Source: Variovorax sp. J22P240 | GTDB taxonomy: Bacteria > Pseudomonadota > Gammaproteobacteria > Burkholderiales > Burkholderiaceae_C | Direction: 5' to 3' | Length of the DNA: 64,000 nt | NCBI RefSeq assembly: GCF_030316855.1 | Contig: NZ_JASZYR010000005.1 | Location: 310,001-374,000 of the forward strand | Shown: positions 43,280 through 52,413 of the stretch, piece by piece | Layout: each line of letters begins with the position of its first letter | Position numbering within the stretch: the first letter of the stretch is position 1 | Translations under genes and position numbers: made by a program | Notes under the pieces: generated by a model | Told to the model about the DNA's origin: nothing | Seen by the model: only the letters and a program-made list of their open reading frames with translations | Database searches by the model: none

Positions 43280-44707
43280 TCAGGTGGAGCGCGGCAGCTC
43301 GACGCGGAATCGCGCACCCGGCCCCTCCGGCAGCAGCGCGATGCGGCCGCCATGGGCTGCAATGTACTCCTGCACGATCGATAGACCGATGCCCGTTCCC
43401 TTGACCGAGTGCTGGGGTTGTCGCTCGCCGCGGAAGAAGGGTTCGAAGATGCGGTCGCGATCGCCTTCCGCGATGCCGGGTCCGGCGTCGCTGATGTCGA
43501 TGTAGGCCTTGTCGGCCGTGCTCGATACCGCCATGGTGATGGTGCCGCCGCGCGCCGAAAACCGGATGGCGTTCGACAGCAGGTTGGCGAGCGCGGTGCC
43601 GAGCTTCACCGGATCCACCGCGACGGAGATCGGTTCGCCCTCGGCCCGAACGGTAAGCCCGTTGGCCTGCCATTGCAGTCGCTGCGCCTCGATCTGGTCC
43701 TCGATCAGCGGCAGCAGCGGCGTGCGTTCGCGGTGCAGTTGGCGCGCTTCGAAGGCCGCGGCGTTGAAGCGCAGCAGGGCCTCGATCTGGCTCTGCAGCG
43801 AAACGGTGTTCTGCTGCAGGATCTGCGCGACTTCGCGCTGCGCGGGGTTCAATGCGCCGGTCACGCCGTCTTCCAGCAGCGAGACCCCTTCGCGCAGGGC
43901 GGCCAGAGGCGTCTTGAGTTCATGAGAGACGTGTCGCAGGAAGCGTGCCTTGTCGGCGTCCAACTCGGTGAGCCGCAGCCGCAGCCATTCGAGCTGCTGC
44001 GACACGCGGCGCACGTCGGAGGGGCCATGGATGTCGATCGGCTCGTCGAGGCGGTTTTCGCCCAGCCCCACGATGGCGCGCTCCAGCCGCTTGAACGGCC
44101 GCGCCAGCCAGACGCCGAAAGCGAGCGCCAGGGAAACTGCCAGCGCGCTGGCGGCGACCACCAGCCGCATCAGCCGCGTGCGCGCCGTCTCGATGCGCTC
44201 GGCGAGAGCGTTGTTCCGGGTCTCGATCAGGAACTGGACCTGCTGCGCGATGTTGGTGTTCAGCGCATCGAGATCGCGGAACTGCATCGCCATGGAGCTT
44301 TCGCGCGCCAGTGCCGTCTCGGGGGCGCCGCTCATCAGGCCCTGGATCACCTCGAACTGCTCGCGCCATTTGTCGGGGCCGTCGCTCGAAAGGCCGTTGG
44401 CGGCCAGGCGCTCGAGCACCTGGCGCGCGTCGCGCGCAGCGTCGTCGAAGCGGCGGCGCAGCACGGCGTCGTTGAGCACCAGCGACTGCCGCCCGGCGCG
44501 CTCCATCGCGGCGCTGCGCTCGGCCAGCGACTGCGCCGCGCCCGACAGCGTGAGCGCGCGCGCCGCCGCGTCGCGGCTTTCGGTCATGAGGAGGTCGTAC
44601 TGGAAGACCGCGCGCAGCGCGACGCCCACCAGCAGCGCGGTGATCAGGAGAAAGGCGAACAGCAGCAGCTGCTGGAAAGAACCGCGCGCCGACTTCAGCT
44701 TCGCCAT
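43280..44707 (-). CDS. glrK: GlrK/QseE-like sensor histidine kinase
   Basis: Encodes 475 residues. Two membrane helices (FQQLLLFAFLLITALLVGVA and LVVAASALAVSLALAFGVWL) bracket a ~150-residue periplasmic helical domain. A HAMP region follows, then the H box RFLRHVSHELKTPLAALREG, N box ALANLLSNAIRFSARG, and G boxes ISDAGPGIAEGD and GTGIGLSIVQEYIAAHGG. The start [10 protein letters not shown] overlaps the miaB stop by one base (TGATG), so miaB and the signalling genes may share a transcript. The signal sensed is unknown; envelope stress is the role in enterics. Confidence 0.85.
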   Translation of the reverse strand: MAKLKSARGSFQQLLLFAFLLITALLVGVALRAVFQYDLLMTESRDAAARALTLSGAAQSLAERSAAMERAGRQSLVLNDAVLRRRFDDAARDARQVLERLAANGLSSDGPDKWREQFEVIQGLMSGAPETALARESSMAMQFRDLDALNTNIAQQVQFLIETRNNALAERIETARTRLMRLVVAASALAVSLALAFGVWLARPFKRLERAIVGLGENRLDEPIDIHGPSDVRRVSQQLEWLRLRLTELDADKARFLRHVSHELKTPLAALREGVSLLEDGVTGALNPAQREVAQILQQNTVSLQSQIEALLRFNAAAFEARQLHRERTPLLPLIEDQIEAQRLQWQANGLTVRAEGEPISVAVDPVKLGTALANLLSNAIRFSARGGTITMAVSSTADKAYIDISDAGPGIAEGDRDRIFEPFFRGERQPQHSVKGTGIGLSIVQEYIAAHGGRIALLPEGPGARFRVELPRST

Positions 44708-46077
44708 CAGGCGACGGGCACCGGTGCAGGCCGGCAGGCCGCGTGCGTCGACTCGGCCGTCACGACCTCGCCGCGCAAGGTATAGGCGAGCGAGCGCGTG
44801 ATCCGCAGGTCGATCATCTGGCCGACCAGCCGGTCGTCGCCTTCGAAGTTGACGACCCGATTGCACTCGGTGCGGCCCATCAGCTCGCGGGCGTCTTTGC
44901 GCGATGCGCCTTCGACCAGCACGCGCTGCACGGTGCCGACGCGGCTCTCGCCGAAGCGCTTGACGTTGCGGTCGATGACAGCTTGCAGCTGCTGAAGCCG
45001 CGCCAGCTTGACGGCATGCGGCGTGTCGTCGTGCAGCGCCGCGGCGGGCGTGCCGGGGCGCGGGCTGAAGATGAAGCTGAAGCTCGCGTCGAATTCGAGG
45101 TCGTCGATGAGCTTCATCATCTTGCCGAAGTCGTCGTCGGTCTCACCTGGGAAGCCGACGATGAAGTCGCTGCTGAGCGCCAGGCCGGGACGGATTGCGC
45201 GCAGCTTGCGCACCGTGCTCTTGTATTCCATGGCCGTATAGCCGCGCTTCATTGCCATCAGGATGCGGTCGCTGCCGTGCTGCACCGGCAGGTGCAGGTG
45301 GCTCACGAGTTGCGGGACCTTGGCGTAAGCCTCGATGAGCCGCGGCGTGAACTCGTTGGGGTGGCTCGTCGTATAGCGGATGCGCTCGATGCCGGGAATC
45401 TCGGCGATGTATTCGATGAGGAGCGCGAAGTCGGCGATCTCGGCGGTGTCGCCCATCCGGCCGCGGTAAGCGTTCACGTTCTGTCCCAGCAGCGTGACTT
45501 CGCGCACGCCCTGGTCGGCCAGTCCGGCGACTTCGACCAGCACGTCGTCGAGCGGCCGGTTGATTTCCTCGCCGCGTGTGTAGGGCACCACGCAGTAGCT
45601 GCAGTACTTGGAGCAGCCTTCCATGATCGACACGAAGGCGGTTGCGCCTTCGACCCGCGCAGGCGGCAGGTGGTCGAACTTCTCGATCTCGGGAAAGCTG
45701 ATGTCCACCTGCGGCTGGCCTTCGCGGTCGCGCTGGTTCAGCATGTCGGGCAGGCGGTGCAGGGTCTGCGGACCGAACACCACGTCGACATAGGGCGCGC
45801 GGGCGATGATGGCCGCGCCTTCCTGGCTCGCGACGCAGCCGCCGACGCCGATCTTCACGCCCTTGGCCTTGAGGTGCTTCACGCGGCCGAGGTCGGAAAA
45901 CACCTTCTCCTGGGCCTTCTCGCGCACTGAGCAGGTGTTGAAGAGGATCAGGTCGGCCTCGTCGACGTTGGTGGTGGGCTCGTAGCCTTCCGCGGCGCGG
46001 AGCACGTCAGCCATCTTGTCCGAGTCGTACTCGTTCATCTGGCAGCCGAAGGTCTTGATAAAAACTTTGGGGTTCAT
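44707..46077 (-). CDS. miaB: tRNA-2-methylthio-N6-dimethylallyladenosine synthase MiaB
   Basis: Radical SAM methylthiotransferase that modifies A37 of tRNAs reading UNN codons. It is 456 residues. The N-terminal UPF0004 domain has its three cysteines in [25 protein letters not shown] and [11 protein letters not shown]. The radical SAM cluster is [19 protein letters not shown]-terminal TRAM domain follows ([20 protein letters not shown]). Complete and typical. Confidence 0.97.
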   Translation of the reverse strand: MNPKVFIKTFGCQMNEYDSDKMADVLRAAEGYEPTTNVDEADLILFNTCSVREKAQEKVFSDLGRVKHLKAKGVKIGVGGCVASQEGAAIIARAPYVDVVFGPQTLHRLPDMLNQRDREGQPQVDISFPEIEKFDHLPPARVEGATAFVSIMEGCSKYCSYCVVPYTRGEEINRPLDDVLVEVAGLADQGVREVTLLGQNVNAYRGRMGDTAEIADFALLIEYIAEIPGIERIRYTTSHPNEFTPRLIEAYAKVPQLVSHLHLPVQHGSDRILMAMKRGYTAMEYKSTVRKLRAIRPGLALSSDFIVGFPGETDDDFGKMMKLIDDLEFDASFSFIFSPRPGTPAAALHDDTPHAVKLARLQQLQAVIDRNVKRFGESRVGTVQRVLVEGASRKDARELMGRTECNRVVNFEGDDRLVGQMIDLRITRSLAYTLRGEVVTAESTHAACRPAPVPVA

Positions 46078-46130
46078 GGTTCTCTCCCGAGAAATTCAAA
46101 TGTCGCCCGGCGAACGCCGGTTTGTTCGCG

Positions 46131-46220
46131 GGATGCCGCGGAACTGGCTTCGCCAGGCCGCAGGCGTCGCCCCCGGCAGGGGGCGGCGGCTACACGAAGT
46201 GAGCAAGCCTGGGGGCGAGC
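46131..46220 (-). repeat. Dispersed intergenic repeat, copy E (upstream of miaB)
   Basis: Reverse orientation. Read on the minus strand it begins GCTCGCCCCCAGGCTTGCTC, then ACTTCGTGTAGCCGCCGCCC, CCTGCCGGGGGCGACGCC and ends AGCCAGTTCCGCGGCATCC. It abuts the stop of the next leftward gene within two bases. Just beside it, 46105-46120 holds a short CCGGCGAACGCCGG hairpin. Confidence 0.88.
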
Positions 46221-46221
46221 T

Positions 46222-46716
46222 CTACTGCCCGTACCTGGGCAGTTGGTCGAACGGCGTCTTGCCGTCGTCGCGCGGGCCGCTGTCGGCCACGAAGGGCCAG
46301 AAGTTCAGCAGCGGCTTCTCGGCCGATGCGCGCTTGGCCCGCGCTTCGTCGGGCGTGAGGATCCACACTTCGCGCACCAGGCCTGCGGCGTCGCGGGTGT
46401 AGTTCACCAGCAGGTTCTGGCCGGTGATGGCAGCCGGCATCACGAGCATGCGGTTGGACCCGAGGATGCGTGCGCCGGGCGAGAGGCGTTCAGCCTGGCC
46501 GTCGAGCTGGATCTCGGGCGCGTTCACGACCATGAATTTGCCGCGCAGCGTGCCGACCGGAAAGTTGCGGCCACCGTTGGCGGCCTCGTTCTGAGTGGCG
46601 GAAGGATCTTGCAGCTGAGCAGCGGCGCTGCCCGAAAAAAGGGCGGCAGCGGGCACTAGCATTGCGCTCAGCGCTATTAAAATGAGAGCGTTCAGGGGGT
46701 TTTTGCAGCGGTTCAT
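46222..46716 (-). CDS. Periplasmic protein of unknown function
   Basis: Encodes 164 residues. The N-terminal signal peptide (LNALILIALSAMLVPAAALF) ends near GSAAAQ. A beta-rich mature domain contains NFPVGTLRGKFMVVNAPEIQ, LSPGARILGSNRML and LLVNYTRDAAGLVREVWILT. I recognise similar short exported proteins in Comamonadaceae but no assigned function. The start is either MNRCKNPL at 46716 or MYPMN nine bases upstream; ribosome-site evidence does not settle it. It lies upstream of miaB on the same strand and divergent from the efflux genes. Confidence 0.75.
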   Translation of the reverse strand: MNRCKNPLNALILIALSAMLVPAAALFSGSAAAQLQDPSATQNEAANGGRNFPVGTLRGKFMVVNAPEIQLDGQAERLSPGARILGSNRMLVMPAAITGQNLLVNYTRDAAGLVREVWILTPDEARAKRASAEKPLLNFWPFVADSGPRDDGKTPFDQLPRYGQ

Positions 46717-46926
46717 GGGGTACATCCAGAGGCTGTGGGTGCGGGGATTCTAGCGGCCGCATTCCACCAGACGAGCCGCGGAATGTGCCATCGTGCATGA
46801 ACGCTTTACTTATCTTTACGGCAGCCAGGGGCTCTTTTTCGCTTGCGCTGCTCCAATAGTTGCCGCCGTGAAAATAGTGCCTGCGCTCAGGCCCGGCGAA
46901 CCCTTTCGATTCAATAGCAAGGCCCC

Positions 46927-48180
46927 ATGAAGAAGAATCTCGTTCTCACCCTGTCGGGTGTGCTGGTCGTGGCTGCGGCAGCGGGCACCTGGTGGTGGTC
47001 CGGGGCCAAGACGCGCGGAACGGCCCAGGGCGGCGCGGCGGTCGAGGCCGGCGCGGGCAAGTCCGGCACAGGGGGCGCCGGGGCCGGCGCTCCGGCGCTG
47101 GTCACCCTGGCAGCGGCGAAGAAGCAGGACGTTCCGGTCACGGTGCAGGTCAATGGCAGCGTCGTGTCGCTGAATAGCGTGGACCTGCGGCCGCAGGTGA
47201 CGAACACGGTGCGGGAAGTGCATGTCAAGGAAGGCCAGTTCGTCAAGGCCGGCCAATTGCTCTTCACGCTCGACGACCGCCCCGACCAGGCCAATCTCGC
47301 CAAGGCCAAGGCGCAGCAGCAGCGGGACGAGGCCATGCTGGCCGACCTGGAGCGTCAATACAAGCGCAGCCAGGACCTCGTGTCGCAGAACTTCATCGCC
47401 AAGAGCGCTGCCGACGCGACGCTGTCGCAACTCGAAGCGCAGCGCGCGGCGGTCGCGGCGGATCGCGCGGCGGTGCAATCGGCGCAGGTGGCGCTGGGTT
47501 ATGCCACGCTGCGCGCACCCATCGCGGGGCGCATCGGCGCGGTCAATATCTACCCGGGCACGCTGGTGCAGCCGAGCCTGTCACTGGTGACCATCACCCA
47601 GCTCGATCCGATCGCGGTGAGCTTCCCGGTGCCCGAAGGCAAGCTGCAGGACCTGCTGGCGGCGGCGCGTTCGCACACACCGGTTGAAGCTGTCGTGGCC
47701 GGACGCAAGGAGCCCCTGAAGGGGGCGCTCAGCTTCGTCGACAACACGGTCGATCCGCTGATCGGGACCGTGCGCGCCAAGGCCGTGTTCGACAACGCCG
47801 ATCAGAGCCTCTGGCCCGGCCAGTTCGTCGAGACACGCGTCACCGTCCGCACGATCAACGACGCGACAGTGCTGCCGGCTTCCGCACTGATGATGCTGGC
47901 GGACGGCGTCTCGGTCTACGTGGTCGACGCCGACAAGAAGGCGGCGCGGCGCAAGGTCGAATCGCTCTACACCTTCGGCACGCAGGTTGTCGTGCGCGGC
48001 GTGGAGCCGGGCGAACAGGTGGTCATCGAGGGCAAGCAGAACGTGCGGCCCGGCGGCAAGGTGCGCCTCGATACCCCCGCCCAGCCGCAACGGCCGGGCG
48101 ACGCGGCGCCCGGACCCGGCAGCGCGGCATCGGTCGCGCCCTCTAACGCGAGCATCGTCGCGGAGCGGGAGCGCACATGA
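46927..48180 (+). CDS. RND efflux periplasmic adaptor subunit (MdtA-like)
   Basis: Membrane fusion protein linking an RND pump to an outer-membrane channel, 417 residues. An N-terminal helix (LTLSGVLVVAAAAGTWWW) without lipobox is followed by a Gly/Ala linker. The lipoyl half-motifs are REVHVKEGQFVKAGQLLFTL and TLRAPIAGRIGAVNIYPGTL around a coiled-coil hairpin. A beta-barrel ITQLDPIAVSFPVPEGKL comes next, and a Pro-rich tail closes the protein. The stop overlaps the pump start by four bases (ATGA). No outer-membrane factor gene follows. Substrate unknown. Confidence 0.9.
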   Translation: MKKNLVLTLSGVLVVAAAAGTWWWSGAKTRGTAQGGAAVEAGAGKSGTGGAGAGAPALVTLAAAKKQDVPVTVQVNGSVVSLNSVDLRPQVTNTVREVHVKEGQFVKAGQLLFTLDDRPDQANLAKAKAQQQRDEAMLADLERQYKRSQDLVSQNFIAKSAADATLSQLEAQRAAVAADRAAVQSAQVALGYATLRAPIAGRIGAVNIYPGTLVQPSLSLVTITQLDPIAVSFPVPEGKLQDLLAAARSHTPVEAVVAGRKEPLKGALSFVDNTVDPLIGTVRAKAVFDNADQSLWPGQFVETRVTVRTINDATVLPASALMMLADGVSVYVVDADKKAARRKVESLYTFGTQVVVRGVEPGEQVVIEGKQNVRPGGKVRLDTPAQPQRPGDAAPGPGSAASVAPSNASIVAERERT

Positions 48181-51100
48181 ACATCTCCGAGCTGTGCATC
48201 CGTCGTCCTGCGATGACGGTGCTGCTCTCTGCCGCGGTGGTGGTGATCGGCATCTTTGCCTATTTCCAGATACCGGTCGCGGCGCTCCCCAGCTACAACA
48301 CGCCGGTCATCAACGTCAATGCGCAATTGCCTGGCGCCAGTCCGGAGACCATGGCGTCATCGGTCGCGTTGCCGCTGGAAAAGCAGTTCTCCACCATCCC
48401 GGGCCTGCAGACGATCAGTTCGGTCAACACCCAGGGCGTGACCTCCGTCACGCTCGAATTCGTCAGCTCGCGCGACATCGACGCGGCCGCGGTCGACGTG
48501 CAGGCCGCGTTGCTGCGCGCCCAGCGGCAACTGCCGCAGGAACTGACGCAGCTGCCGTCGTACCGCAAGGTCAACCCGGCCGACGCACCGGTGCTGTTCA
48601 TCGCGATGGTCTCGAACTCGATGACCCCGGCAGAGCTGAACGACTATGCCGAGAACCTGATTTCGCCGACCCTGTCGACCATCGACGGCGTGGCGCAGGT
48701 GGCGGTGTACGGGCAGAAGCGCTTCGCGGTGCGCGTCAAGGCCGATGCCGACCTGCTCAACGCACGCAACATCACGCTCGACGAACTTGCCAACGCTGTC
48801 CGGCAGGCGAACGCCAACACGCCGGTCGGCGTACTGGACGGCCCGCGCCAGACGCTCACCATCCAGGCCAACGAGCAGATGCTCAAGGCGGCGGACTTCG
48901 CAAAGGTCATCGTCGGCCAGCGCAATGGCGCGCCGGTGCGGCTCGACGAGGTCGCGACCATCGAAGACAGCTTCGAGTCGGTCAAGACCGCGAGCAGCTT
49001 CAACGGCCAGAGTTCCATCTCCCTGGCCGTGCAGCGCCAGCCGAACGCCAACACGGTGCAGGTGGTCGATGCCGTGCGGGCGCTGATGCCGCGTTTCAAG
49101 GAAGAGCTGCCGCAGTCGGTCGAGATCAACATGGTCAACGACCGCTCGCTGTCGATCCGCGAGGCCGTGCACGATGTGCAACTCACGCTGCTGGGCACCA
49201 TCCTGCTGGTGGTGCTGGTGATCTTCCTGTTCCTGCACCGCCTCGTGGCCACGCTGATCCCGGCGCTGACGATCCCGATCTCGCTGATCGGCGCGGTGGC
49301 GCTGCTCTACGCCTTCGGCTACAGCCTGGACAACGTGTCGCTGCTCGGCATCACGCTGGCCGTCGGGCTGGTGGTGGACGACGCGATCGTGGTGCTCGAA
49401 AACATCATGCGCTACGTCGAAAAGGGCATGGAGCCCTTCGCGGCCGCGTTGCGCGGCGCGCGCGAAGTGGGCTTCACCATCATCTCGATCTCGATCTCGC
49501 TGGTCGCGGTGTTCATCCCGATCTTCTTCATGCCCGGCGTCATCGGCTTGCTGTTCCACGAATTCGCCGTGGTGGTGGGGCTGGCGGTCATGGTGTCGGC
49601 GATCGTCTCGCTGACCCTGGTGCCGATGCTCGCGAGCCGGCTGCTCAAGCACACGCCGCGCGAGGACGGCGCGGTCGATCACGAGGAGGAGCATCCCGAG
49701 CCGGGCACCGCCATCGGCCGGGCTTTCGAGCGCGGCTACCGCTGGGTGCACAGCAACTACATGCGCACGCTCGACTGGACGCTGCGCCATCGACCGATCA
49801 TGCTGATCGTCGCTGCCTCGACCTTCGCGCTCACTGCGTGGATGTTCATCACCATCCCGAAGGGCTTCTTCCCGGAGGAAGACATCGGGCAGATCCAGAT
49901 CACGACCGAGGCAGCCGAGGACATCTCCTTCCCCGCGATGAAGGCGCTGCAGGACCGCGTGGCCGAAGCGCTGCAGGCCGACCCGAGCGTGGACTACGTC
50001 AATTCCTTCATCGGCGTCGGCGGGCCCACCGCCACGCAGAATTCGGGCCGGCTGTTTGCGGTGCTCAAGTCGCGCAAGGAGCGCCCGCCCATGCCGCAGG
50101 TGCTCGAATCGCTGCGCAAGCGCTTCCGCGAGATTCCGGGCATCGCCGTGTACATGCAGCCCGTACAGAACCTGCGTCTGGGCGGCCGGCAGAGCAAGGC
50201 GCGCTTCCAGTACACGCTGCAGAGCGTGAACGCCGGCACCATGAGCGTGTGGGCCGACAAGCTGATGGAACGCATGCGCGCCGACCCGGTCTTCCGCGAC
50301 GTCACCAGCGACTCCCAGAACCGCGGCCTGCAGGCGACGCTCGACATCGACCGCGACAAGGCCGGCGTGCTCGGCGTCGCGGTGGGCGACCTGCGCACCG
50401 CGCTCTACAACGCCTATGGCGACCGCCAGATCGGCAGCATCTACGGCGCGAGCAACACCTACCAGGTGATCCTCTCGGCGGCCGACAGCGACCGCCAGTT
50501 CGAGGAAGACATGTCGCGCCTGTCCGTGCGCAACAAGGCGGGCCAGTTGGTGCCGCTCTCGGCCTTCTCGACCGTCAAGCGCACGGTGGGGCCGACCTCG
50601 GTCAACCACCAGGGCCAGCTCCAGGCGGTGACCGTGTCGTTCAACCTCGCGCCCGACGTGCCGCTGGGCAATGCCACGGCCAAGATCGACCAGTTCAAGG
50701 CCGAGCTGAAGATACCGCCCTCGATCATCACCAGCTACGGCGGCGATGCGGCGGTTTTCCAGAGTTCGCAAGGCAGCCAGGCGGTGCTGCTCGTGCTGGC
50801 GGTGCTGGTGATTTACGTGCTGCTGGGCGTGCTCTATGAGAGCTACATCCATCCGCTCACCATCCTGGCCGGCCTGCCCTCGGCTGCGGTGGGCGCGCTG
50901 CTGTCGCTCAAGCTCTTCGGCTTCGACCTGACGCTGATCGCGACCATCGGCATCCTGCTGCTCATCGGCATCGTGAAAAAGAACGCGATCATGATGATCG
51001 ACTTCGCCCTCGAAGCGCAGCGCACCGAGGGCATGAAGCCGATCGACGCCATCCGCGAGGCTTGCCGGCTGCGCTTCCGCCCGATTCTCATGACCACGCT

Positions 51101-51332
51101 GGCCGCGATGATGGGCGCGCTGCCGCTCGCGCTGGGCCTGGGCGCCGGCGCCGAACTGCGCCAGCCGCTGGGCGTGGCGGTGGTCGGCGGTCTGATCTTC
51201 TCGCAGGTCATCACGCTCTACATCACGCCGGCGATCTACCTCGCGCTCGACCGCTACAGCGGCAGCGGGCCGATGCAGGAACTGCCGGGAGAGAACAAGC
51301 TGCCGCAGCCCGCTGCCGGCACGGCGACCTGA
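48177..51332 (+). CDS. RND efflux transporter (MdtB/MdtC-like)
   Basis: Proton-driven drug/metabolite exporter of the HAE1 group, 1051 residues, with twelve membrane helices and two large periplasmic loops. N-terminal MNISELCIRRPAMTVLLSAA is typical of MdtB/C. Proton-relay aspartates are in LAVGLVVDDAIVVLENIMR (helix 4), and the helix 10 lysine is in LLIGIVKKNAIMMIDFAL. The gene ends about 140 bases from the convergent biosynthetic operon with a repeat between. Export of the cluster product is possible but unsupported beyond adjacency. Confidence 0.93.
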   Translation: MNISELCIRRPAMTVLLSAAVVVIGIFAYFQIPVAALPSYNTPVINVNAQLPGASPETMASSVALPLEKQFSTIPGLQTISSVNTQGVTSVTLEFVSSRDIDAAAVDVQAALLRAQRQLPQELTQLPSYRKVNPADAPVLFIAMVSNSMTPAELNDYAENLISPTLSTIDGVAQVAVYGQKRFAVRVKADADLLNARNITLDELANAVRQANANTPVGVLDGPRQTLTIQANEQMLKAADFAKVIVGQRNGAPVRLDEVATIEDSFESVKTASSFNGQSSISLAVQRQPNANTVQVVDAVRALMPRFKEELPQSVEINMVNDRSLSIREAVHDVQLTLLGTILLVVLVIFLFLHRLVATLIPALTIPISLIGAVALLYAFGYSLDNVSLLGITLAVGLVVDDAIVVLENIMRYVEKGMEPFAAALRGAREVGFTIISISISLVAVFIPIFFMPGVIGLLFHEFAVVVGLAVMVSAIVSLTLVPMLASRLLKHTPREDGAVDHEEEHPEPGTAIGRAFERGYRWVHSNYMRTLDWTLRHRPIMLIVAASTFALTAWMFITIPKGFFPEEDIGQIQITTEAAEDISFPAMKALQDRVAEALQADPSVDYVNSFIGVGGPTATQNSGRLFAVLKSRKERPPMPQVLESLRKRFREIPGIAVYMQPVQNLRLGGRQSKARFQYTLQSVNAGTMSVWADKLMERMRADPVFRDVTSDSQNRGLQATLDIDRDKAGVLGVAVGDLRTALYNAYGDRQIGSIYGASNTYQVILSAADSDRQFEEDMSRLSVRNKAGQLVPLSAFSTVKRTVGPTSVNHQGQLQAVTVSFNLAPDVPLGNATAKIDQFKAELKIPPSIITSYGGDAAVFQSSQGSQAVLLVLAVLVIYVLLGVLYESYIHPLTILAGLPSAAVGALLSLKLFGFDLTLIATIGILLLIGIVKKNAIMMIDFALEAQRTEGMKPIDAIREACRLRFRPILMTTLAAMMGALPLALGLGAGAELRQPLGVAVVGGLIFSQVITLYITPAIYLALDRYSGSGPMQELPGENKLPQPAAGTAT

Positions 51333-51370
51333 ACGGGCCGGGCCGCTGCTGCGCGCCGGTGTCAGTGTTC

Positions 51371-51467
51371 CAGGAATACCGCGGAACTGGCTTTGCCGGG
51401 CCGTTCGTATTGCCCCCGGCAGGGGGTTGGCGAAGCGACACGAAGTGCGCGAAGACTGGGGGCGAGC
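51371..51467 (-). repeat. Dispersed intergenic repeat, copy F (between RND pump and hydrolase)
   Basis: Reverse orientation. On the minus strand: GCTCGCCCCCAGTCTTCGCG, CACTTCGTGTCGCTTCGCC, CCCCCTGCCGGGGGCAATAC and AGTTCCGCGGTATTCCTG. It fills the convergent gap and overlaps the last codons region of neither gene. With its GC hairpin it may act as the only terminator-like element here. Confidence 0.9.
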
Positions 51468-51468
51468 G

Positions 51469-52413
51469 TCAAGGTAAAGCGTCGCGTGCGAAGGCCTGCG
51501 CTGCCAGCGGCATGCGTGCCGAAGGCCGTTCGGTCGCGGTGGCTGCCTGCTGTGGCGATGCGGACTGTCCGCCGTGCGTTACACGCAGCACCCAGTCGCA
51601 CACCACGTTCATGAAGGTCTGCTGCGCAGCCATCGAGGTCAGGCCGTGGTCGATCTCGCCGATGAACTCGTACTCGAACTGACGCATGAAGGGTTCGTTG
51701 GCAAAGGGGCCGAGCTGGTCGCGGTTCCGGTCCGTGACGTGCAGGGTCCCGGTATAGAGCAGCAGCACGGCGAGATTCCGCGCTGCCACCTGAGACATCG
51801 ACCGGCGGAAGGTCGCGGCCGTAACTTCCGGCGGATCGGGGTCGAAGATGTGGGGTGCCGCTGCCGCCGCCGCGCTCGGGGACAGCTTGCGCTGGACCCA
51901 ACGCCCGAGCTTGCCGATGAAGGCCGGATTGGTCGGCGCGGCCAGCGCCCGGCGCACCATGCGTTCCAGGCGGGTGCGGCGTCCGGGGAACGAATAGCTG
52001 TCGAACATCAGCAGCCCGACCACCCGCGCATCCGCGACCGCGAGGGAGAGGCCGTTGGTCGCGCCAGAGCACAGGCCGATCACGATGAAGCGGCGCACGC
52101 CGAGCATGGTCTCGATCAGGCTCATCGCGGCTTGCAGGTCGTACACAGCTTGCGTGAGGAAGTGCTCCGAGCCGCTGGCCGGTCCGCTGTCGCCGAGGCC
52201 CGAGAGGTCCAGGCGGATGCTGCTGATGCCGCGCGTGGCGAGCTGGCGCGCCAGCTTCACGTTGATGCGACGCGGCCCGATGTGGTGGTTCGCGCCCATG
52301 TTGAGCATGAGGCAGGCGACCGGCGCCATCGAACCTTCGCCGGGGGTCGTGACGATCCCGATTAGCGAGCCATCGGCGCCGAACTGGACCGGGGTTTCCT
52401 TGCAATCATTCAT
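51469..52413 (-). CDS. Alpha/beta-hydrolase of the NRPS/PKS operon (Cys-type elbow)
   Basis: Encodes 314 residues with an alpha/beta-hydrolase fold: LMLNMGANHHIGPRR as the oxyanion region, SIRLDLSGLGDSG, nucleophile elbow RFIVIGLCSGATNGLSLA, and a C-terminal EIDHGLTSMAAQQTF that would supply the catalytic His. The elbow reads G-L-C-S-G, placing Cys where Ser is usual, as in dienelactone hydrolases. A Ser/Ala-rich tail ends the protein. It is the last gene of the leftward operon and overlaps the second hydrolase by eight bases. It may release or edit the assembly-line product; this is inference. Paired hydrolases of this look also occur in exopolysaccharide loci. Confidence 0.75.
   Translation of the reverse strand: MNDCKETPVQFGADGSLIGIVTTPGEGSMAPVACLMLNMGANHHIGPRRINVKLARQLATRGISSIRLDLSGLGDSGPASGSEHFLTQAVYDLQAAMSLIETMLGVRRFIVIGLCSGATNGLSLAVADARVVGLLMFDSYSFPGRRTRLERMVRRALAAPTNPAFIGKLGRWVQRKLSPSAAAAAAPHIFDPDPPEVTAATFRRSMSQVAARNLAVLLLYTGTLHVTDRNRDQLGPFANEPFMRQFEYEFIGEIDHGLTSMAAQQTFMNVVCDWVLRVTHGGQSASPQQAATATERPSARMPLAAQAFARDALP

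Noticed and set aside
42585..43505. 306-codon + strand frame opposite the QseG-like lipoprotein
   Set aside because: Shadow frame; the minus strand has a signal peptide and lipobox in the right place between kinase and regulator.
46105..46120. CCGGCG..CGCCGG hairpin as a terminator
   Set aside because: No T-run follows on either strand, so it does not meet the intrinsic terminator pattern.
48357..50852. 831-codon minus strand frame opposite the RND pump
   Set aside because: Shadow frame with Arg/His/Asp-rich composition and no recognisable domain.
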